From a virus, in IMG/VR virus record IMGVR_UViG_3300024520_000121, positions 1 through 47,002 of that record: a stretch of DNA of 47,002 nt; one strand, 5' to 3'. The position numbers and the translations under genes are program-made. Position 1 is the first letter of the stretch, and the number at the start of each line of letters is the position of its first letter. The notes beneath the pieces are model-generated. The model was given only the letters and a program-made list of their open reading frames with translations. It did no database searches and had not been told where the DNA came from. Positions 21,873 through 30,358 of the stretch are shown here, piece after piece.

Positions 21873-24800
21873 CTACTTGCGCACCCTCATCTTACGATTC
21901 ATCTCGATCCATGCGTTGAGGTGATTCAGGTACATTCTCGCCATAGGGTCGGCATCGTCCACGGGGACCACCAGGACCGGCTGGATCTCCTTGGCCTTCC
22001 CCTCGCGGATCAGCTGCCGGCGGAGTTCATAAGGGATATCCTCTACGTGCGCCTTCCGGAGCTTCAGGCCCATGAGCTTGAGGATGTCCTCTCCGATGGT
22101 GCGGCGCGTCCCGGTGATCTGTCTGTACCCGTAGCGGAGGGCCTCTTCTGCTGTCCCGGGGATGAGTTGCTTCACACCGACGTTCCAGATGGCCGAGGCA
22201 TCCCCCTTCTTGTCCCCGAAGTAGTTCACCCCTCGCACCATGTCCCGGCTGGCACTGAGAGCGATCGACTGATCGAGGAGCCAGTTGGCAAGCTTGGTGG
22301 CAACCCCCGCGTCCTGGTCTCTCTCTGTCTCTGCCTTGGTGACCATGTGACTGTAGGTGTCGAGGCCCAAGGTTTGGAAGAAGTAAGGCTCGTCCTTGGA
22401 CAGGCCGGGTACTGGGTAGGTGAAGTACTTGTCGGGGCCACCCCCCTGGGTGATGGTGTTCTCGTACTTCTCGTAGTCTTCGTCACTCATCCCGGACCAC
22501 TGCTTGAAGGCGTAGAGCGCGGCGAGCTTTCCCCAGTGTTGCTTGAGCATCTTGAGGGAGAGAACCATCGCCGAGGTTGTGCCTGCACTGAGCGCCTGTG
22601 CCCGAGGACCCTTGAACCCGAGAGTGCTTGCCCTGGGAGCCAGGAGAATCTGCGGGTTGATCTTACGGCCACCAGGGAGGGTGATCTCCTTGGGGAGTGC
22701 CGACGCCACGATGCCCGGGAGCAGGGGTGCTGGTTCATAGAGGGCCGTGTGGAATTTGGAGGTCATGGCCTTCCACTTGAACTTCGTGAACGAGAACAGT
22801 CGCCGGCCCCACTTAGAGCGGAGGAACAGCGGGGTGCGCGTGTAGTTGTACCACATGTCAATCGGACGGAACGCCTGCTCGACCTCCAGGGGTTTGCCGA
22901 TGCTCGAACCAATATTCCCACGCCTGGCGACGTAAAGCGAGAGCGCGAACGCGGTGTCCGTGGCGTAGTAGAAGTCCATCATGTGCTTGGTGCCAGGAGC
23001 CTTGGAGTAGAACTGGTCCATGTACGTCATGACACCGCGCCCGAAGTGAGCCGAGGCCTCTCCCCACCGACCATCTGACCTGGCAAGCTTGGCTGCGTCG
23101 AACGCTTCTGACACCTCTCCCGAGATCCTAGCCAGGTCGATGTTCGGGGCGGTCTGCCCCATGATTCCTGTCTCGACGAACTCGTCGGCGAATGCCTGCT
23201 GCGCAGGGTCACGCATCTTCAGCTTCCCGGTCTTCTGCCAGTTGAACATGGCCTGGAAGGCATCCCAGTGCAGCTGGACGGTCTTGGGGTGAGACTGGTA
23301 CTGGCCGGCGGTGCCGTTGTAGCGGACGTTGCCCAGGAAGTTCCCGGTGCCAGTGGCGGTCCGCCAGACGGTCGCGAGCTTCTTCCTGAGGAGATGGGCG
23401 GAGTCATAGAGCCGGCCGACGGCGTGAGTCTCCGAGGCCATGTGTTCGATCTCGTTCCAGATGTCCGTGGGGATCCAGTTGCCCTCGACCTCCGCGACCC
23501 GGACCGGCTTGCCATCCTTGAGGACCACCTCCTCCTTCCCCGTCTTCTTGTCGAGTTTGGTCTTGTCCTTCCAGGTTGTCTTGACGAGCGCGCCGAACTC
23601 CATCTTGGCCGGGACCTTCATCCACCGACGGTTGTACTGCTCCATCTCGAAGATCTCGTTTTTGATGTACGCACGCTTCTCATTCATGGCCTTGACGAGT
23701 GCGTCATCCGGTGCTCGAGTTGGTTGCGGCATGTCTTTCAAAAGCGCCTGTTGAGTGTGAGCTCGGCGCGGCAAGTGCAGAGTCTTCCAGTAACTGTTCT
23801 CCATCGCCTCCAGGTCGGCCTGGTACTTCTCGACGCGCGCGACATCTCGTTTGGACCTGGCCCATGGAGCTGGACCCGAGGTTGGGATGCCGTACTTCAC
23901 CATCCTGGCGCGGTGCAGATCGAGCTTCCTTCGCGCGGCCACCCGAGACTTCCGGAGGACAACCTGCTCTGGCAGACCGAACTCCATCGGCCACTTCTTC
24001 TGAGCCATGAAATCGTCCATCCGACGGAGGCTCTCGACCAGACGTTCCTGCCTCTTGGCGTAGGCCACCTCTTCGGCGGGCGGACCCTCGCGCACGAGCC
24101 CTCCATCCCGGACCCTCTCGTAGAGGTCGAGCTTCGACGCTGCGACAATCTGGTGGTAGGCGGCCTCACTCTGACTCTGGTAGTCAACAATCAGCCCCCG
24201 CCTCTTGGCCTCGGCGTAGTCTGTCTGGGTCCTCTTCTTGAGGTAGCTGCCGAGAGCGTTGGTGATGGACACGGGGTCGAGGATCGACCTGGCTCCGACG
24301 TGGTGCATGAAGGACTGGGCGAGGACCGAGGTCATATTGACCCCCTTGACCCTGTTGCCGCTCTTGTCTGTCGTCCAGTGGAGGTAGTTCTCGTTCTTGG
24401 CGAAGGCCTCGACGGTCTCCTTGGGAATGAGGTTGCCCTCCAGGAAGCGAGCAGCTGTCCACGCGAAGATCCTTCGGCGGGCGTTGATCAGGTCGTAGGC
24501 CTCCTTGACGACAGCGTCCCCGAACTCCGAGGCCTCCAGCCTGATCCCGTGCTGGTGCGCGTCGAAGATGGCCTCTGACAGGCTGTGCCCTCCGTCCGGC
24601 TGGTCCTTGAGAAGCTCGTGGAGTCGGTGGACGATCTCCCGCTCGTCGCCATGCTTGGTCTGCTTCATCAACTCCCAGGCCTTGCGGATCGTTTCGAACT
24701 GCTCGCGAGCAGCCCCACCCATCGCCTTCCGACCGAACTTGTCCATGGCCGAGGTCAGGCTGTTGGGGTCCTTGGGGTTGATCCCCCTGGCAGTGTCGTG

Positions 24801-27800
24801 GAGCTTTCCGATCGCCCGGAACGGGGACACCAGCTTGGGGCCAGCCTTCATGAGCCAGTGGTAGAGGATGTCGGCCGCGTTGTTGTCGTAGACCTGGTAC
24901 TCGGTTTCACCCCACTTGCGCCGCCCCGTGAGATCCTTGGCCAACTCCGCAAACCGGCCCTCGGCATCGGGGTGCCAGAGCTTCATCTTGCGGCCATCCT
25001 TGAGGGTCACCTCCATCCACTCCCAGGTGGGCATCTTGAGAGACTTGACCAGGGAGGTGCCCGCCTTGAGAGACTTCAGCAGGCTGTTGACCTCGGGGAG
25101 CTTCATCTCCGTGCCGTCCATGAGCCGGTAGACCGTGCCCCCGGTGGCCTTGGAGGAATATTTGAGCAGCTGATGCGCATACCGCTCCCGGCGGCCCCGT
25201 ATATTACTGACCGCTTTGCGCATAGCTTGGTAGCCCGCGACCACGACGTCCTTCAGGTATCGAGCGACCGCCCTGAGATCGATGGGCACGTAGGCTCGGC
25301 CGGCCTGTCCCTTGGGAGGCTGGTGATCCTGGACCTCCTTGAGAGCCTGCTGGGCCTTGCGGACAACCTTCTGGGTGCTGCGGAGGATCTCCTCTGGGGT
25401 CTTGGCGTTCCTGATCCGACCCAACTCCCGGGCAGCGTCCTGGGTTTCCTTGAGTGCTCGGGAGAGAGTCCCCTGTTCAGCCTTGTCCTTGGCCAGGAAG
25501 GTCGCCTTCGACAGCCGCCGGGTAGCCTTCCCCAGTTGCCGCTTGACGACATTCAGAGCTCCCTGGACTTCCTGGGCCGTCTCCCTGATCTCCGGGTGCT
25601 TGGGAACTTCCACGGTCGCCTGGCGGTCGAGAATCGTCTCAGCGTGTCGCTCGGCTGCCCTGGCCTTCTTGAGAGCGGCTGCAAGCTGCTGGGGAGTCCT
25701 CGCGGTCCTGACCAGATTCAACGCCTCAGACACCACTCTCTGGGCCCCCTGCGCTGCCTGCTGAGAAGCTGACCGTCTGGGTGCCTTGGGATCGAACACT
25801 CCCCCTGGCTGCAGAGCGCGAAGCTCCTGGCTGATCTCAGTGAGAGCCTGTTCGCCTTGCGCCACTGCCCTCTGCTGGGGTTCGGGAAGTTTCCTGCGTT
25901 CGGTGGGAAGAGTGGGAAGTTCGGCCTTGGGGGTGACGATAGGCTTCGCCATGCGCGGCTTTTGTGGGGCAGTTGCCGGCTCAGACTTCACAGACTTCAC
26001 AGGTTTGCCTATGGGAACTTCGACTTTGCCTCCCACTTGGGTTACAGGGGTGTCCGGTTTCCTAACGTCGGACAGTGACCGACCTGCAACCGGTGGTGGC
26101 ACCGGGATTGCTTGAAACTGCTCCCTGGGCATCCCGCGGTTCTCACCCTTGGCGTCCTTGAAGGTCACGCGGCGCTCGGAGACCGACATCACCTCCACGT
26201 CCTGGACCCTCCCGTCGAGTTTGATCGCGGTCTTGGGCTTGCCACCCTTGCCTAGCGTCTCCTCGATGCGCGCCATCTCCTCCTTGGCAAAAGCCTCTGT
26301 GCGCGGAGTTCGCTCCTCGAGTGGCTCGATCTTGTCCTTCCCCTTGGCGAGCTTCTCGACCTCTTTCCGCAACGCCCGGGCCCGACCCTTGGTGCGCTCC
26401 ACTGCCCGACTGCGGAGGAATTTTCCCATCAGGGCACCGCCGAACGCGATCGTGGCCCACTTGGCTACCTTCTGAGACAGGGCCTCCGGGTCCTCTTCCC
26501 CAGTGATGCTCCTCTCCAGTTCAGCAATGGCCTCCTCACCGACAGCGAACGACCCCAGTTCCACGGCACCCGCAAACCGCTCGATGACCTTGGGTGAGAA
26601 CTTCTTTCCCTTGAGGATCCTGGTCACCACGTCGCCGGCCTTCGCACCAGCAGCTCCCAGGAGGAAGCTCTTCGGGATGGTCGAGGCGTCGAACTCCTCC
26701 TGGCGTCCAGTGGCTACGTCCCTCGCCCCGAGCATGGCCCCGGTCGCAGCGAACTCTGTCCCGGCCCGCATGGCGCTTCTACCTGGGGGAGCCTTCGGTG
26801 GGGGGCGCGGCGCGTGCCACTTACGGAGGGGGCCTACCTTGGAGAGGTCTGGCATCTGCAGGCCCTTGCCAAGCTTCGTGCCCTTGAGTGCCTGCCCCGC
26901 CTTCGAGAGAGCCCCCATCCCCATCTTGCTGAGAGCCATGCCACCCATGAACGCGGGAAGCTCCGACCCAGCCTGGATCACCGTGCTGACGATGGGGAAT
27001 CGTTCCTGGAACTCCTCGACGCTCTGGGCCCCGCCAGACTCCAGGAACTGCTCGAACTCCTTGGCGATCTGCGCGTCAGTGTAGGGCGGACTGTGGATGC
27101 CGGGGGCTCTACGCTGCGCGAGGATCTCGTCGATCATGGCATTGTTGCGGAGGGCGTCCTTGTCTTCCGGGCCCTTCACATGCTGGTACTGGTGCTCGCC
27201 GGTGACCTCTCCCATGAGTTGGTCCATGGCCTTGGCGTAGTCGTCCTCGGTGGCACCCTCTGGGTACCTGGCCTCGTGGACCATGTGGGACATCTCTTTG
27301 GCCGCCTTGAACCACTTGGCCTGTTCCTCTGCCTGGGGGAATTTCCCCACCAACTCGTCGATGTTCTGGGCTTCGATCCCTCCGAGGAGGTCTGTGATGC
27401 CGTAGCTGCCGGGAGACTTGAGGAAGGTCTTGATGCGCTCTGCGGGGATACCCGTAAGACCCTCGGCCGCCATGGCTCCACCAGTGGTCCCGCCAGGGAG
27501 GACAGGAGCCCCCACCAGCGAACCCATCTCCAGCGCCGTGTTCAGCCAGGAGTCCATCTCGGGCGGTGCCGGTGGCTCGCGCAGGGTCTCTGCCAGTTGG
27601 GCGAACCGGGCCTGTTTCTCCTCCTCCGCCTGGACTGCCTGCTGCTGCGCCTCTGCCTGCTGCTTGCGAAGCCGGATCTTCTCGATCTGATCCATCGCCC
27701 CGGTACCGGTCACCCGCTGCTTCGCCTCACGGGCCATGCGCACGCGCTCCAGCAGGGGAAGCCCCTTACCAGGAAGCGTCTCGTCGGGTGGCCTGGTGAA

Positions 27801-27821
27801 GTACCCGGTTTCCTGCGGCAT
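21873..27821 (-). CDS. Giant internal virion / DNA-ejection protein
   Basis: A 1982-residue protein. ATG 27821 overlaps the preceding stop as TGATG; the frame stays open 64 codons further upstream, but that part overlaps the previous gene. It has a Gln/Ala/Glu coiled coil near residues 43-90. A Gly/Ala-rich membrane-prone region lies near 300-420, followed by an Ala/Lys/Pro linker and long helical segments. The final third is basic and aromatic, with GNFLGNVRYNGTAG and FYYATDTAFALSLYVARRGN, like the large polyvalent proteins of phages. Size, position after two smaller helical proteins, and composition match T7 gp16-like ejectosome proteins. I see no clear transglycosylase, protease or polymerase motif. 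Confidence 0.6.
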   Translation of the reverse strand: MPQETGYFTRPPDETLPGKGLPLLERVRMAREAKQRVTGTGAMDQIEKIRLRKQQAEAQQQAVQAEEEKQARFAQLAETLREPPAPPEMDSWLNTALEMGSLVGAPVLPGGTTGGAMAAEGLTGIPAERIKTFLKSPGSYGITDLLGGIEAQNIDELVGKFPQAEEQAKWFKAAKEMSHMVHEARYPEGATEDDYAKAMDQLMGEVTGEHQYQHVKGPEDKDALRNNAMIDEILAQRRAPGIHSPPYTDAQIAKEFEQFLESGGAQSVEEFQERFPIVSTVIQAGSELPAFMGGMALSKMGMGALSKAGQALKGTKLGKGLQMPDLSKVGPLRKWHAPRPPPKAPPGRSAMRAGTEFAATGAMLGARDVATGRQEEFDASTIPKSFLLGAAGAKAGDVVTRILKGKKFSPKVIERFAGAVELGSFAVGEEAIAELERSITGEEDPEALSQKVAKWATIAFGGALMGKFLRSRAVERTKGRARALRKEVEKLAKGKDKIEPLEERTPRTEAFAKEEMARIEETLGKGGKPKTAIKLDGRVQDVEVMSVSERRVTFKDAKGENRGMPREQFQAIPVPPPVAGRSLSDVRKPDTPVTQVGGKVEVPIGKPVKSVKSEPATAPQKPRMAKPIVTPKAELPTLPTERRKLPEPQQRAVAQGEQALTEISQELRALQPGGVFDPKAPRRSASQQAAQGAQRVVSEALNLVRTARTPQQLAAALKKARAAERHAETILDRQATVEVPKHPEIRETAQEVQGALNVVKRQLGKATRRLSKATFLAKDKAEQGTLSRALKETQDAARELGRIRNAKTPEEILRSTQKVVRKAQQALKEVQDHQPPKGQAGRAYVPIDLRAVARYLKDVVVAGYQAMRKAVSNIRGRRERYAHQLLKYSSKATGGTVYRLMDGTEMKLPEVNSLLKSLKAGTSLVKSLKMPTWEWMEVTLKDGRKMKLWHPDAEGRFAELAKDLTGRRKWGETEYQVYDNNAADILYHWLMKAGPKLVSPFRAIGKLHDTARGINPKDPNSLTSAMDKFGRKAMGGAAREQFETIRKAWELMKQTKHGDEREIVHRLHELLKDQPDGGHSLSEAIFDAHQHGIRLEASEFGDAVVKEAYDLINARRRIFAWTAARFLEGNLIPKETVEAFAKNENYLHWTTDKSGNRVKGVNMTSVLAQSFMHHVGARSILDPVSITNALGSYLKKRTQTDYAEAKRRGLIVDYQSQSEAAYHQIVAASKLDLYERVRDGGLVREGPPAEEVAYAKRQERLVESLRRMDDFMAQKKWPMEFGLPEQVVLRKSRVAARRKLDLHRARMVKYGIPTSGPAPWARSKRDVARVEKYQADLEAMENSYWKTLHLPRRAHTQQALLKDMPQPTRAPDDALVKAMNEKRAYIKNEIFEMEQYNRRWMKVPAKMEFGALVKTTWKDKTKLDKKTGKEEVVLKDGKPVRVAEVEGNWIPTDIWNEIEHMASETHAVGRLYDSAHLLRKKLATVWRTATGTGNFLGNVRYNGTAGQYQSHPKTVQLHWDAFQAMFNWQKTGKLKMRDPAQQAFADEFVETGIMGQTAPNIDLARISGEVSEAFDAAKLARSDGRWGEASAHFGRGVMTYMDQFYSKAPGTKHMMDFYYATDTAFALSLYVARRGNIGSSIGKPLEVEQAFRPIDMWYNYTRTPLFLRSKWGRRLFSFTKFKWKAMTSKFHTALYEPAPLLPGIVASALPKEITLPGGRKINPQILLAPRASTLGFKGPRAQALSAGTTSAMVLSLKMLKQHWGKLAALYAFKQWSGMSDEDYEKYENTITQGGGPDKYFTYPVPGLSKDEPYFFQTLGLDTYSHMVTKAETERDQDAGVATKLANWLLDQSIALSASRDMVRGVNYFGDKKGDASAIWNVGVKQLIPGTAEEALRYGYRQITGTRRTIGEDILKLMGLKLRKAHVEDIPYELRRQLIREGKAKEIQPVLVVPVDDADPMARMYLNHLNAWIEMNRKMRVRK

Positions 27822-29110
27822 CAGGGGCTCTCCAGCACCATCAGCAACTCGGTCAGGATCTGCTCCTCGGCTTCCGCCAGCTTGCTGTCGCCCATCATCG
27901 CACCCCGGGAGGGGGTGGTCTTCTCGGAGATGAGGGCCTCGACGTCGAACAGGAACTCCATGGGGAAGGCGCTGGCGGGCATCTTGTTCAAGAGCTCGCG
28001 GATGTGACGCCAATCAGGAGAGGCTCCCTCGATCAGGTTGGTGAGCAGTTCCCGGTGCAGCTGGGCCTCCGGCTTGGACAGGGATCGACCCTGGCGACCA
28101 GCGCGCATTCTCTCCTTGGCGTAGCGGTAGGCGTTGGCCTTGTAGTGCGTGACCGCCTGCTCCTTGGCACGAAGCTTCGACTCCATGGCACCGGGCCCCG
28201 ACATCTGCTGCAGCAAGGTACCGACCGCGCTCTGGGTCTTCTCGTCGTCACTCCGGAACTTCATGTTGCCCAGCATGGTGATCTTGAGCACGTCGTTGAT
28301 GTCACCCGGCTCCAGGCGCATGAGACTGCGGAGGTCGTCGAGGACACCGTCGTAGTTGCCGGCAGCGGTTTCCTTCTGCTTGACGTAGTCGTCTTCCTTG
28401 GCGTTTTGCCTCTTGGTGTCTGCTGCCGTGAGCTTGTTGGCTTCGCCGACGTTGAACTGACGGGTGCTCTCCGCCGACTTGGCCAGGGAGTCCCCGCGAG
28501 TGACCCGACGATGAGCCTCGTCCTTGACGTCCTCCTGCCTCTGATACTCCCTCTCCTCTGCGTACCGCTTGGCCTCCAGGTCAACCTCGGCCTGCTTCAT
28601 CCCCGGCGCGTCTCGCAGTTGGCCAAGTTGCTCCTGCTTGTAGTTGTAGTCCAGGTCGGCCTTGTCCTGCTTCTGGTAGTACTCCTGGATCGCACGCGGG
28701 TTTGTGGGGAGAGTGGTCGGAGACCCCCCGAGAAACTGGTCGGTCCCCCGCTGAGTCTGAAGTCCGAGCAGCTGCTCCTTCTGGATGCCCTGGGAGAGGT
28801 TGGCCGCCTGGAGGTTCTCAAGCGCGGTCATGATGCTCTGCGTCGTGCGCGGATTGAACTGTTGAGGAGACTCCGCCATCTGCTGAAAGCCCTGCTGAGG
28901 ATTACCCTCCCCGGCCAAGAGCGGCAGCATGAACTGCTGGGTATCCCGCATGGACTGATCGGAGGCCTGTTTCTCGCGTAGGGCACCCCCTCCAGCAAAG
29001 AGAAGCTTGAGCCCCTCGGTGAGGTTCTGGATGTCCGCGCCCTTCTTACCACGCTTCCGATCTCGGTGCTGTCGGTGCTCGTCATACGCCGCGGTTCCTG
29101 GTGCAGCCAT
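27821..29110 (-). CDS. Internal virion protein (gp15-like position)
   Basis: A 429-residue, almost entirely helical and hydrophilic protein starting at ATG 29110 with GGGAGG five nt upstream. It is Gln/Ala/Lys-rich (QKEQLLGLQTQRG, KQAEVDLEAKRYAEEREYQR), with predicted coiled coils between 130 and 260 and a C-terminal helix ending LTELLMVLESP. In podoviruses a protein of this composition sits second in a trio of internal core proteins that form a DNA-ejection channel. Position and composition are the only evidence. Confidence 0.55.
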   Translation of the reverse strand: MAAPGTAAYDEHRQHRDRKRGKKGADIQNLTEGLKLLFAGGGALREKQASDQSMRDTQQFMLPLLAGEGNPQQGFQQMAESPQQFNPRTTQSIMTALENLQAANLSQGIQKEQLLGLQTQRGTDQFLGGSPTTLPTNPRAIQEYYQKQDKADLDYNYKQEQLGQLRDAPGMKQAEVDLEAKRYAEEREYQRQEDVKDEAHRRVTRGDSLAKSAESTRQFNVGEANKLTAADTKRQNAKEDDYVKQKETAAGNYDGVLDDLRSLMRLEPGDINDVLKITMLGNMKFRSDDEKTQSAVGTLLQQMSGPGAMESKLRAKEQAVTHYKANAYRYAKERMRAGRQGRSLSKPEAQLHRELLTNLIEGASPDWRHIRELLNKMPASAFPMEFLFDVEALISEKTTPSRGAMMGDSKLAEAEEQILTELLMVLESP

Positions 29111-29111
29111 A

Positions 29112-29798
29112 TCAGCCTCCCTGACCCATCATGTTCATGAACCCACCTAGAGCGCCAAGCCCCGGCCCCAAGAGACTCGGACCCACAGAGCCCAGCGGAG
29201 CATTCGAAGCGCGAGCTGCCTGAATCTGAGCCGGGACCAACATCGCCTGCATGATCGAGGACAAGGTGTTCTGCTCATCCCGAGCTGCCTGCGCCTGGAA
29301 CGCTTCTGCTTGAAGGACCGCCTGGCGAGCCGCCGTGCCGAACGCACCGCTCCTTGCCTGGGCCTCCTGCTGCAGAGCCATACTCGCCAGAGGTGACACC
29401 GCACTGCCGCCAGACATACCGGCCCTGGTGAGACCCTGCGTCTGCTGCCTCTTGGCTTCCCCGAACTGAGTGTCAATGGCTTCGGCGCTCGTCCCGAAGA
29501 GTTCTGCTCCGATGTTCTTTTGACGCTGTTGACCGAAGAAGTCCGCGATCGGCTGCATCTTGTTGTAGAACTCCCCCGCCGGAGCAAAGGAGTACCTGGC
29601 CGCAGCGTCCCATCCCTCGAACACACCAGGGAGGCCACCGAGACCAGAGCCGGCGACCTTCTTGGGGTTGGTCTCTCCTGAGCGATCGAACGGGTTGCCG
29701 CTGTATTGTCCGTACGCACTGGCCGGTGCTCCCCCGAAGAACTGCTGGGGATTGAAGCTTGAGAACGCTCCGCTGCCGCCGTATCCGCCTTCTGCCAT
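29112..29798 (-). CDS. Internal virion protein (gp14-like)
   Basis: A 228-residue protein starting at ATG 29798 with AAGGAG seven nt upstream. The N-terminus is Gly/Ser/Phe-rich (MAEGGYGGSGAFSSFNPQQF). The middle is helical with GAELFGTSAEAIDTQFGEAK and RAGMSGGSAVSPLASMALQQ, a pattern typical of small phage core proteins in which an Ala/Gln helix follows a SGGS loop. The C-terminus is Gly/Leu/Met-rich (GPGLGALGGFMNMMGQGG), membrane-prone. It begins the trio of likely ejection proteins. Confidence 0.6.
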   Translation of the reverse strand: MAEGGYGGSGAFSSFNPQQFFGGAPASAYGQYSGNPFDRSGETNPKKVAGSGLGGLPGVFEGWDAAARYSFAPAGEFYNKMQPIADFFGQQRQKNIGAELFGTSAEAIDTQFGEAKRQQTQGLTRAGMSGGSAVSPLASMALQQEAQARSGAFGTAARQAVLQAEAFQAQAARDEQNTLSSIMQAMLVPAQIQAARASNAPLGSVGPSLLGPGLGALGGFMNMMGQGG

Positions 29799-29809
29799 CG
29801 TTGTTCTCC

Positions 29810-30358
29810 TTACGGGGGAGTGTAGAGACCCAGTGGTGGTGCCTCGGTGTAACTCTCTCCCGTGCTGCCAAATCTACTCTCCGCCCCCGCCTCGCCAGGG
29901 TTCCTGGGAACGAAGCTACTCCTGAACGGAACTACCACAAATACCCTGCGGGAACTCATGTTTTGCGCATGGACGTCAAACTGGAAGGTGATTTTGGTCG
30001 CGTCGGACTCCACGAACCTCAGGTCCCCGAAGCTGTTGGCTGCCGGTCTCGCCGTTCCCACAATGGTGTTGGCCTGCAGTATCATGACAAAGGAGTTGGG
30101 CGTGTACCCGAGTTCGTGCTCGACGATCACATGTCCATTGCCATCCGCGTCATCCGACGTGAGCGCAAAGGAGTTCTCCCAGTCCGGGCCCTGCCTCTGG
30201 TGACGGATGAGAAGACGGACCGCGTCCTCCAGTCTGTGAATCCTCCTCGACAACTCGTCGTTGACCTGCTCGGACGGAGCGTTCTTGGCGAGGCCTCCTG
30301 ACTTGCCCTTGCGGTCCAGCTGGTCGAGTTGGTCTTCCCAGTTGTCTACGTCAACCAT
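29810..30358 (-). CDS. 182-residue virion protein, beta-rich C-terminus
   Basis: GGGGAGG five nt before ATG 30358 supports this start over 30442. It overlaps the nozzle gene's 3' end by 13 bp. Residues 1-60 form a charged helix (DNWEDQLDQLDRKGKSGG, then EQVNDELSRRIHRLEDAVRL). The rest has strands HVIVEHELGYTPNSFVMILQ and KITFQFDVHAQNMSSRRVFV that suggest a small jelly-roll. Coil followed by beta domain is common in phage fibres and tail accessory proteins. Specific role unknown. Confidence 0.55.
   Translation of the reverse strand: MVDVDNWEDQLDQLDRKGKSGGLAKNAPSEQVNDELSRRIHRLEDAVRLLIRHQRQGPDWENSFALTSDDADGNGHVIVEHELGYTPNSFVMILQANTIVGTARPAANSFGDLRFVESDATKITFQFDVHAQNMSSRRVFVVVPFRSSFVPRNPGEAGAESRFGSTGESYTEAPPLGLYTPP

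Noticed and set aside
21726-28007. Long plus-strand open frames of up to 450 codons opposite the giant internal protein gene
   Set aside because: High GC coding DNA commonly leaves the antisense strand open; these lack ribosome sites and have Arg/Leu/Val/Gly-rich shadow composition, whereas the minus-strand frame runs 1982 codons with coupled starts.
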